DNA of 13,568 bases. Source: Chrysochromulina parva. Lineage: Eukaryota; Haptophyta; Prymnesiales; Chrysochromulinaceae. Positions 8,151 to 13,568 of the stretch are shown here, one piece after another. Each line of letters begins with the position of its first letter. Position 1 is the stretch's first letter. A program made the translations under genes and the position numbers. The notes under the pieces are model-generated. The model saw only the letters and a list, made by a program, of their open reading frames with translations, searched no databases and was not told where the DNA came from. The stretch is from assembly GCA_002887195.1 (NCBI GenBank), contig PJAB01001574.1, positions 1-13,568 on the forward strand, in the 5' to 3' direction.

Positions 8151-8418
8151 GGATAGGGAGGAATAGCGTGAGAGTACACGTCAAGCTGATCTTGATGAGC
8201 ACTTCCTGAGGGCGGACTTCCCGACACATATTCACTGGATACAATGTAAGCACGTGTGAATGCGAACTGCCGTACGCGGTCGCCGCGGCTGTCGTTGGAG
8301 GCGTGATCTTGCAAGCCACTGGCTTGATCGCGTCCTTGTGCGCCACGACTGAGTCCGGCCGTCCAGCGAGCTCCAACGCTCACGACCAGCCCTTGGGCAC
8401 AGTCCGTCTCCAGCAGCC
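8151..8418. promoter_or_regulatory. Shared divergent promoter of SEL1L and the EF-hand gene
   Basis: These 268 bases separate two head-to-head start codons. They include TGACGTGT on the minus strand (8176-8183), which matches the TGACGTG core of unfolded-protein-response elements, and a CACGTG box at 8251-8256. ATTCACTGGATACAATGT near 8230-8247 is locally AT-rich, but no classic TATA box is seen. The plus-strand start has a good context, CAGCAGCCATGT. Regulation by ER stress is inferred from the motifs and from SEL1L's known biology. Confidence 0.6.
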
Positions 8419-11412
8419 ATGTCGGAGGCGCCCAAGAAGATGAGCAAGAAGGAGAAGGAGGCTGCCGAGGCAGCCCGTTTGATGGCGGAGCGGCAGAAGG
8501 CGGCGGAGGATGCCTTCTCAAAGGCGGACGTCGACGGATCGGGCGCCGTCGATAAGGAGGAGCTCAAGAAGCTGCTCTGGGGGCTGCTGCAGCATCAAGG
8601 ACATAAGTGCGATGCCACGATCATCAACGAGTTTGTCGAAAAGGAGTTTGGGATCGCCGATAAAGACGGCAGCGGCGACGTCGACTTCGACGAATTCATA
8701 GAGTACTACAACAAGTTCGTCGACCGACAGACGGGAGGCGAGCTCACCGCGGCGATCGATGACGCCAAGAAGGCGGCGGCGCTAAAGGCCGAGAAGGCGG
8801 CCATCGCCGAGGACGACGGCGTGTACGTGGCGCTGCACACGGTGCTCACGATGCTGAAACAGCCTTCGGTGGGCGAGTACAACGGGTTCACGATCCCGTT
8901 CAAAATTGGGGACAGCTCGGAGTACTCGAATCCCAAGGCCGAGCACGGCGCGACCTCGCGCGGGCTCATCCTCGACCTCTCGCGGCGCGCGCAGCGGCTC
9001 CTCACGCCGTGGGGCAGCTTCCCAATCGGCTACCGACTCGCCTTCCCGGGCTACCAGGAGAAGAAGCTGCCCGAGGAGGACGAGGGCGACAAGAAGAAGC
9101 GCGGCGCGAAGAAGACGACGCCTTTCCCGCTCATCACGCCCGCGAGCGACGGCATCGCTGAGGCCGACAAACAATCGCTCTTTTTTGAACTTGCGAAGTT
9201 GCGATTGGACGCTGAGTGCCTGCTCGTGCTGCGCAAGCTGCCCAACCGATGCCACTTCCAAGTGGTGGAGGTGCTTGGCGTGAAGCAGCCCAAGGGCGAG
9301 GTGGTCGGGATCAGCGACCCCGAGGCGATCAAGAAGCTCTCGGACCGTTGGCAGGCGCAGCGCAAGAAGAACCCGAAGGACCCGCGGCCCGAGTTGCTCG
9401 GCGTAACGCCGCAGGTTGCCTTGAAGTGCTTCGACGACCAGAGTGACCTGGTGGTGAATCGGCTGCTCGACGAGGCTGGGCGGGTGATGCCCCACGTGGC
9501 GGTGCACAAGGAGAAGCTCGACATTTTGAAGAAGAAGAAGGAGGTCGCCTCGAAGCAGGGGCCGAAGCGCTTCCCCGAAGAGGACCTTCATCTGGCCCTG
9601 AAGGCGAAGAGGAACGACCCTACAGAGGCGGCCAAGATGCTCGTCGAGATGGCGCGCTGCGAGAACAACACGCTCGACAAGCGCGGCGGCCACTCGACGC
9701 GCGCGGGCGTGCGCTACGCGCTGCAGCTGTGCAATTTCGATGAGGAGGCCGCTCTCTGGTACCTCAAGAATAGCGAGAAGGTGGTGACACCCAAGCTCGA
9801 GTACGTCTCTCAGCGGTTGGGGACAGCGAGTGGGCTGGGCTACCCGACCAAGATGGAGCTCGAGTCGCTCCTCGTGGTCAACCGCGGCGAGGATGGCAAG
9901 GTGATGGCCTACCTCAAGCGTGAGTGGAAGATCGCGATCACATTCATGTGCGAGATCCTCGCCGCAGCCGAGGTTGAGGAGATGCTCACCACCGAGCAGT
10001 GCGACACGTTCGCGTTCTCGCGCCCGGCGAACGCGGAGGATTCGATGCACGTGGAGGAGCTCTACCTGTCGGACGAGTTCGGGCGCGACAAGGACAAGCT
10101 CATACACTTCCTCACGCAAGCGGGTACCGTCATCCGACGCGCCCAGGGGACCAAGCCGTCGCGAGCAGAGACGGAGAGGCTGCTGCGAGAGATGAATTCG
10201 GAATCGGAGCGCGTGCTCGCGTTTCTGGGCTCGCTCGACACCATGTGCGACCTCGCGCCCAAGCAGGGAGGGGCGACGCGTGAGGACTGCGCGCGCCACC
10301 TCAGGAACTGTGAGTACGACGAGGCCAACGCTACCGAGCTGCTCAAGACGATCTGGAAGCTCGCTAACCCCAAGGAGCCCAAACCGCCGCCAAAGGGTTC
10401 GAAGAAGCCGCCGCAGCCGTGGTACAGCCAGGAGTGCAGTGCGCTCTCGAGCGTGTTCCCGTCGATGTCCGAGTGCGAGTGGGCGCTTCTCGGCACGCGC
10501 AAGCAGGACGCCCCCGGCAAGCCACTGATGCTCGACAAGGCCGTCGAGCTCCTCAAGAAGGTGGACTCGCTCACGGCGGAGTGCAAGGAGGGCAAGTACC
10601 CGGGCGTGGTGCGAGAGGACCTCGTGTGGACGCTCGAGCCGCTCGTGAAGCGCATCGACCTCTCGCTCAACCGCGATGCCAAGAAGCTGCTCACGGGCAT
10701 CTCCGAACTTCACCAGAAAGGCAAGGAATCTGGCGTGAGCACCGGGCGTGTCGAGCTGCTCACCGCGTTCGAAAAGTTCAAGTTCGACACGGAAAAGTCG
10801 GCCAACTACCTGAATGCGATCGGCACGCTGATGAGCCGCAAGGCCGAGCTGGGCGTGGTTTCGCGGGAGGAGGTCGAGGCCGATCTCGAGAAGAACGCCC
10901 TCGACGACGTCAAAGTCATCAAGATCTTCGAGGAGATCGCGCAGCTCAAGGCCAAGAGCAGCGAGATCGGCAATGCGAGTCGCGAGGAGATCAAGGCGAT
11001 GCTCTCGCTGGCGTGGGGCGTCGAAGACCGGGTCACGGTCACGCAGCGCTGCCTGAGCACCTACCGCAAGCTCATGCAGGACGATACACAGCTCATGTCT
11101 CTCTTCGGCAACGGCGTGGGAGAGCCCGAGAGGCAGTACTTGCGGGAGTCGATCTTGCGCTTCTTGGGCGACGAAGAGGCGTCGCTCGGATACCTCAAGA
11201 AGGTGTCCGAGATCTTGGGCAAGGGAGAGGCGCTCGGCTGGCCATCACGCGAGCTTGTGGTTACCACACTCGATGCGCATAACCTTGACCTTCGCAAGGC
11301 GACCGCCGCGATCCGCGAGGAGTACCATCGCGTGCGTGACCTGCAGCTCAAGGAGGAGTACGCGAAAAATAAGGCCAAGCAGGGAGCGACGGGCGGCGCG
11401 GCGGCCGAGTGA
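8419..11412 (+). CDS. EF-hand protein with about a dozen UBA-like helical repeats
   Basis: An uninterrupted 997-residue protein; the ATG at 8419 is the first in frame and sits in a good context. Residues 1-30 are a Lys/Glu/Ala-rich helix. Two canonical EF-hand loops follow at 37-48 (DVDGSGAVDKEE) and 81-92 (DKDGSGDVDFDE). Every calcium-coordinating position is suitable, including the Glu at position 12. Residues about 134-330 contain an unrecognised globular part with a basic insert near 225-232. From about 330 to 980 there are 12-13 helical units with the pattern [ST]RE..., L, N.D...A...YL..I. Examples are TREDCARHLRNCEYDEANA, STRAGVRYALQLCNFDEEAA and SREEVEADLEKNALDD. They resemble helices 2-3 of UBA/CUE domains, which bind ubiquitin. 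No signal peptide or membrane segment is visible, so it is probably cytosolic. It is divergent from SEL1L. Calcium binding is very likely; ubiquitin binding is inference. Confidence 0.85.
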   Translation: MSEAPKKMSKKEKEAAEAARLMAERQKAAEDAFSKADVDGSGAVDKEELKKLLWGLLQHQGHKCDATIINEFVEKEFGIADKDGSGDVDFDEFIEYYNKFVDRQTGGELTAAIDDAKKAAALKAEKAAIAEDDGVYVALHTVLTMLKQPSVGEYNGFTIPFKIGDSSEYSNPKAEHGATSRGLILDLSRRAQRLLTPWGSFPIGYRLAFPGYQEKKLPEEDEGDKKKRGAKKTTPFPLITPASDGIAEADKQSLFFELAKLRLDAECLLVLRKLPNRCHFQVVEVLGVKQPKGEVVGISDPEAIKKLSDRWQAQRKKNPKDPRPELLGVTPQVALKCFDDQSDLVVNRLLDEAGRVMPHVAVHKEKLDILKKKKEVASKQGPKRFPEEDLHLALKAKRNDPTEAAKMLVEMARCENNTLDKRGGHSTRAGVRYALQLCNFDEEAALWYLKNSEKVVTPKLEYVSQRLGTASGLGYPTKMELESLLVVNRGEDGKVMAYLKREWKIAITFMCEILAAAEVEEMLTTEQCDTFAFSRPANAEDSMHVEELYLSDEFGRDKDKLIHFLTQAGTVIRRAQGTKPSRAETERLLREMNSESERVLAFLGSLDTMCDLAPKQGGATREDCARHLRNCEYDEANATELLKTIWKLANPKEPKPPPKGSKKPPQPWYSQECSALSSVFPSMSECEWALLGTRKQDAPGKPLMLDKAVELLKKVDSLTAECKEGKYPGVVREDLVWTLEPLVKRIDLSLNRDAKKLLTGISELHQKGKESGVSTGRVELLTAFEKFKFDTEKSANYLNAIGTLMSRKAELGVVSREEVEADLEKNALDDVKVIKIFEEIAQLKAKSSEIGNASREEIKAMLSLAWGVEDRVTVTQRCLSTYRKLMQDDTQLMSLFGNGVGEPERQYLRESILRFLGDEEASLGYLKKVSEILGKGEALGWPSRELVVTTLDAHNLDLRKATAAIREEYHRVRDLQLKEEYAKNKAKQGATGGAAAE

Positions 11413-11737
11413 GATCGCTCGGTGTCAGGGCGGCGTTTGACCGCCCCGCCCGGCGCGACCGGCTATCTCGGTGGTCACCTCATGTATAATTTAGAAAGCT
11501 GTCGAGGGTCACCGAGCGAAAGATAAGCTTGAGACGGCACACGCTGCACACGCCGCGCACACACCAGTCGAGTGACAAACACTCGACTCGAGGACTCCTG
11601 CAACGCTGAGCGGCGGGCCGCCGTCGCTTTTTATATACTATTTGTCTATTTCCGCACTGCGATTCCCCGCGGGACGGAACAGGTCTCTGCCGCAAACTCC
11701 GCAGCCGCAATGCAGGCACTCGAAATCCGCTGATGTC
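11413..11737. other. Spacer between convergent genes
   Basis: The stop codons of the EF-hand gene (plus) and the deaminase gene (minus) face each other over 325 bases, which must hold both 3' ends. A GC hairpin (GGGCGG 11428-11433, CCGCCC 11441-11446) follows the EF-hand stop. A longer inverted pair, CTCGGTG 11467-11473 and CACCGAG 11510-11516, encloses AT-rich sequence. A perfect hairpin lies at 11566-11588, and an AT-rich stretch TTTTTATATACTATTTG lies near 11629-11645. No gene was seen. Confidence 0.65.
11566..11588. repeat. Perfect 9-bp hairpin with 5-nt loop between convergent genes
   Basis: AGTCGAGTG (11566-11574) pairs exactly with CACTCGACT (11580-11588) around the loop ACAAA. It lies about 155 bases past the EF-hand stop and 150 past the deaminase stop, so it could be in either 3' UTR or mark a 3'-end boundary. 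Confidence 0.6.
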
Positions 11738-12937
11738 TCACTCGTCGAAGCCTCCAGCGTGGAATCGCGCGAGGGCTGCCGCGCACGCGTCTTCAAAGCG
11801 GCGACGTAGACGATCCATCGCTGCCATGTCGGGATCGAAAGCGTGGGCGAGGGGCGCCTGCGCGAGCTGCGCGATCTCCTCAACGCTCAGATGGCACGCC
11901 ATGGCGGCAAGTGCGAGCTCCCGCGACGAGGTCGTGTCGAAGACGGTCGAGTCGTCGGTTGAGATCGAGACGGGGTAACCCTCTGCTAGCCACGTGGTCA
12001 GCGTGGGGTGCGACTCGAGCTCATTCAGTTGCAACGTCTTGAGGTTGGAGGTAGGGCACAGCTCAATCGGGATCGGACGCTCACGGAGGCGCTTCAGGTC
12101 GTGCGTAGAGAGGAGAAGCGCGTGGCCGAGCCGCTCCGGCCTGAAGTCGATCACCGCGGCCGTGTCCTCTGGAGCGTTCACCTCACCCACGTGCACAGCC
12201 ACCCGTAGGCCCGCGAGCCGTGCCGCCTCAAAAGCCTCCCGAAAGTGCTCAAAACTGCTCCGGGTCGGGTTGCCCGAGAAATCGACGCCCACGATGCAAC
12301 CGAGCTCGGCACGCAGCCGTGTGGCCAGCTGCACCGTCACCATGGCTTTCGCCGTGTCGCCCGATCGGTCCACCGACAGCAGCAGCCGCACCGTCATCGG
12401 CCAGCTGATCCCCTGCGCGACTTGTTCGGCTTCGAAGCTGGCCACCTCAGCCAGAAGCGCGCGCACGTATCCCTCGACGTCCGCGTCTGCCAACGTTCGC
12501 GGGGTCGTACGCAGCTCCAGGTACTTGACGCCGTCCGCCGCAAAGTCCGACAGCACCTCGCGGGTGATGCGGCGCACAGCGGCCAGCGTCGTCACAGTCT
12601 TGTGAATGGCGCCAAAGATGGCGAAGCACGCATCGAGGGAGCGGTCATTCTGCCCAACCTCGCTGGTATTCCGGAGCTCAGCCTTGTCGACCCCTGGGGG
12701 AGCGAGCTCTCTGATGGTGTCCAGTCGAGCACAGCCGTGCAGATGAGCATGCAGCTCCGCTTTGGGCAGTGCAGCACAGAAGCGATGGATGGCACCCATA
12801 GATACTCGTCTGGCCCCCATCCATAAAAATCTGTTTCTCGTCTGCCTCGCGCGGTGTTGACGTACGGCCTCAGCGACCGCGCACATGATCCCCACGCCGA
12901 GGAGCGTCAGCCAAGCACGGCTTGTCCCTCCCATCAT
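11738..12937 (-). CDS. ADAL: N6-methyl-AMP deaminase-like protein (ADAL/MAPDA, adenosine-deaminase fold)
   Basis: A 399-residue member of the zinc-dependent adenosine/AMP deaminase superfamily. Metal ligands are visible as His 63 and His 65 (LPKAELHAHLHG), His 249 (VAVHVGEV) and Asp 328. Catalytic residues are Glu 252, His 272 (RPERLGHALL) and Asp 329 (SISTDDSTVF). ELCPTSNLKT at 292-301 is the conserved substrate-pocket strand. KYLELRTTPR (138-147), VGVDFSGNPT (216-225) and TDDSTVF favour the ADAL group, which converts N6-methyl-AMP to IMP and so clears modified nucleotides from RNA turnover, over true adenosine deaminase. The ATG at 12937 adds a 46-residue N-terminal extension with a hydrophobic stretch, AWLTLLGVGIMCAVAEA. 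The Met at 12799 (MGAIHRF) is where family members normally begin, so the start is open. The gene is convergent with the EF-hand gene. Confidence 0.9.
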   Translation of the reverse strand: MMGGTSRAWLTLLGVGIMCAVAEAVRQHRARQTRNRFLWMGARRVSMGAIHRFCAALPKAELHAHLHGCARLDTIRELAPPGVDKAELRNTSEVGQNDRSLDACFAIFGAIHKTVTTLAAVRRITREVLSDFAADGVKYLELRTTPRTLADADVEGYVRALLAEVASFEAEQVAQGISWPMTVRLLLSVDRSGDTAKAMVTVQLATRLRAELGCIVGVDFSGNPTRSSFEHFREAFEAARLAGLRVAVHVGEVNAPEDTAAVIDFRPERLGHALLLSTHDLKRLRERPIPIELCPTSNLKTLQLNELESHPTLTTWLAEGYPVSISTDDSTVFDTTSSRELALAAMACHLSVEEIAQLAQAPLAHAFDPDMAAMDRLRRRFEDACAAALARFHAGGFDE

Positions 12938-12963
12938 TCAGGCGCGGCACGCTGCAGGCACTG

Positions 12964-12998
12964 TGAAACGTTTCGATGACAACGATGAAACGTTTCGA
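12964..12998. promoter_or_regulatory. Paired 13-bp repeats with a palindromic GAAACGTTTC core
   Basis: TGAAACGTTTCGA occurs exactly at 12964-12976 and 12986-12998. Each holds the perfect 10-bp palindrome GAAACGTTTC. The copies are 22 bases apart, about two helical turns, and lie 26-61 bases upstream of the first deaminase ATG. The arrangement looks like a double binding site for a dimeric DNA-binding protein. Confidence 0.5.
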
Positions 12999-13063
12999 AT
13001 ATGGCTGGGGAATGGGGGTTCCCTCGAGCTAGTGGAAACTGCATCCGTGGTCGCCTGTCCAGT

Positions 13064-13079
13064 ACAGTACCGGTACTGT
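13064..13079. repeat. 16-bp perfect palindrome, core repeated at 13211-13222
   Basis: ACAGTACCGGTACTGT reads identically on both strands. Its right 12 bases, TACCGGTACTGT, recur at 13211-13222, 143 bases downstream. This may be a regulatory site or part of a lineage-specific repeat; no function is assigned. Confidence 0.6.
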
Positions 13080-13254
13080 TTGGATGGTTGTGAGGTTCGT
13101 CTGTGTGGTCCGTGTGCCTTTGTGCGCCCGCGTGTCCCGTGTGTCCCGTGTGTTAGAAGTCACACAGACACACATTCACACGGGTGTCCCGGCTCCCCCC
13201 GGTGTCTTTTTACCGGTACTGTACGCCTCGCCTCTCCACAGAGGAAAAAGGGGA

Positions 13255-13283
13255 TTCACAGCCAATGTTTAGAATTCGACACC
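13255..13283 (+). promoter_or_regulatory. 29-bp conserved element containing CCAAT, copy 2
   Basis: Identical over 29 bases to the reverse complement of 1835-1863, with no similarity continuing at either end. Here it points rightward, which would suit a gene starting beyond the window edge, as copy 1 points toward the J/PHD gene. The two copies face outward as inverted repeats about 11.4 kb apart, but no target-site duplication flanks them. Confidence 0.5.
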
Positions 13284-13468
13284 CAAGACACCGGACCGGC
13301 GTACATACGGATGCGGTTATGCGGTTAACACAGCTCGACCCCTGGACCCCCTAATATCACAGCCATTCTCAATCATACCGGTAATCACGGCAAATTCCAG
13401 CCATGTTCCGTATGAGGCGCCACGCGAAATAATAACAAACAACTCGCATTTTCGGGTTTCAAGTTCAT

Positions 13469-13497
13469 AGTTGTTAGTTGTTCAACAACAAACAACT
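13469..13497. repeat. Near-perfect inverted repeat in AT-rich sequence
   Basis: AGTTGTTAGTTGTT (13469-13482) and AACAACAAACAACT (13484-13497) pair at 13 of 14 positions around one base. A second small hairpin, ACTTCG-GTCAA-CGAAGT, follows at 13502-13518. The local composition is far more AT-rich than the rest of the window, so the start of a different repeat or of an intergenic element is possible. Confidence 0.45.
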
Positions 13498-13568
13498 TAC
13501 AACTTCGGTCAACGAAGTCAGTTTGCACTTTGAAGTTTGAAAAATGAACAAATTTGAACCAACAACCT

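Larger units (their letters stand above)
12938..13568. other. Gene-free right end with several repeats and an AT-rich break
   Basis: The stretch is upstream of the deaminase gene and probably upstream of a rightward gene beyond the window. It contains paired TGAAACGTTTCGA palindromes (12964-12998), a 16-bp palindrome (13064-13079) with a partial copy at 13211-13222, GTGTCCC-type repeats near 13130-13190, the second 29-bp element (13255-13283), and AT-rich sequence from about 13425 to the end. A plus-strand frame overlaps it but shows no domain. ATGs at 13404 and 13542 open only a nine-codon frame and a frame running off the edge. Confidence 0.55.

Noticed and set aside
8782..10713. 643-codon open frame antisense to the EF-hand gene
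   Set aside because: It lies wholly inside a well-supported gene, is dominated by Leu, Arg, His and Val as expected from the mirror of a GC-rich coding sequence, and shows no domain.
11638..11883. Cysteine-rich FECLHCGCGVCG in a frame running past the deaminase stop
   Set aside because: It looks like a small zinc motif but arises in a shifted frame through the end of the deaminase gene, with no homologous context.
1835..13283. The two inverted 29-bp copies as terminal repeats of a large transposon
   Set aside because: No transposase, integrase or polymerase lies between them, only ordinary host genes, and no target-site duplication flanks the outer ends.
12885..13328. 147-codon plus-strand open frame at the right end
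   Set aside because: It starts inside the deaminase gene on the opposite strand and runs through palindromes and GTGTCCC repeats; composition is not protein-like.

Overview
This looks like nuclear DNA from a GC-rich, compact, intron-poor unicellular eukaryote. The proteins are eukaryotic (an ER-lumenal SEL1L/HRD3 homologue, a J-domain plus PHD-finger protein, an EF-hand protein, an N6-methyl-AMP-deaminase-like enzyme). One gene has a clear GT-AG intron. Strong third-position G/C bias leaves long stop-free shadow frames on the opposite strands. A microalga, for example a haptophyte, would fit, but the sequence alone does not prove the lineage. No rRNA, tRNA, CRISPR, prokaryotic operon, virus-like or transposase gene was recognised.

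Layout. 1-204: gene-free DNA with two tandem hairpins. 205-1761 (-): J-domain/PHD-finger nuclear-type protein. 1762-2250: spacer holding one copy of a 29-bp element. 2251-4674 (-): large protein with a low-complexity front half and ribonuclease-inhibitor-type leucine-rich repeats at the back. A 24-bp duplication and a possible 72-nt in-frame intron lie in its middle. 4675-5751: spacer of about 1.1 kb with short repeats and a (TC)13 tract. 5752-8150 (-): SEL1L/HRD3, the substrate-receptor partner of the HRD1 ERAD ubiquitin ligase, in two exons joined over a 218-nt intron. 8151-8418: divergent promoter region. 8419-11412 (+): 997-residue protein with an N-terminal pair of calcium-binding EF hands followed by about a dozen helical units that resemble part of a UBA domain. 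11413-11737: spacer between convergent genes. 11738-12937 (-): ADAL/MAPDA-type N6-methyl-AMP deaminase. 12938-13568: gene-free end with palindromes, the second copy of the 29-bp element and an abrupt drop to AT-rich sequence.

How the genes relate. The most suggestive neighbourhood is the head-to-head pair SEL1L and EF-hand/UBA-like gene. They share a 268-bp promoter region that carries two ACGTG-core motifs, the type recognised by unfolded-protein-response bZIP factors. A calcium-sensing, possibly ubiquitin-related protein co-expressed with an ERAD receptor would make sense, but this is inference. The remaining genes show no obvious shared pathway. The least expected items are the UBA-like repeat protein, the J+PHD architecture, and the 29-bp element found once in front of the J/PHD gene and once, inverted, near the right edge.
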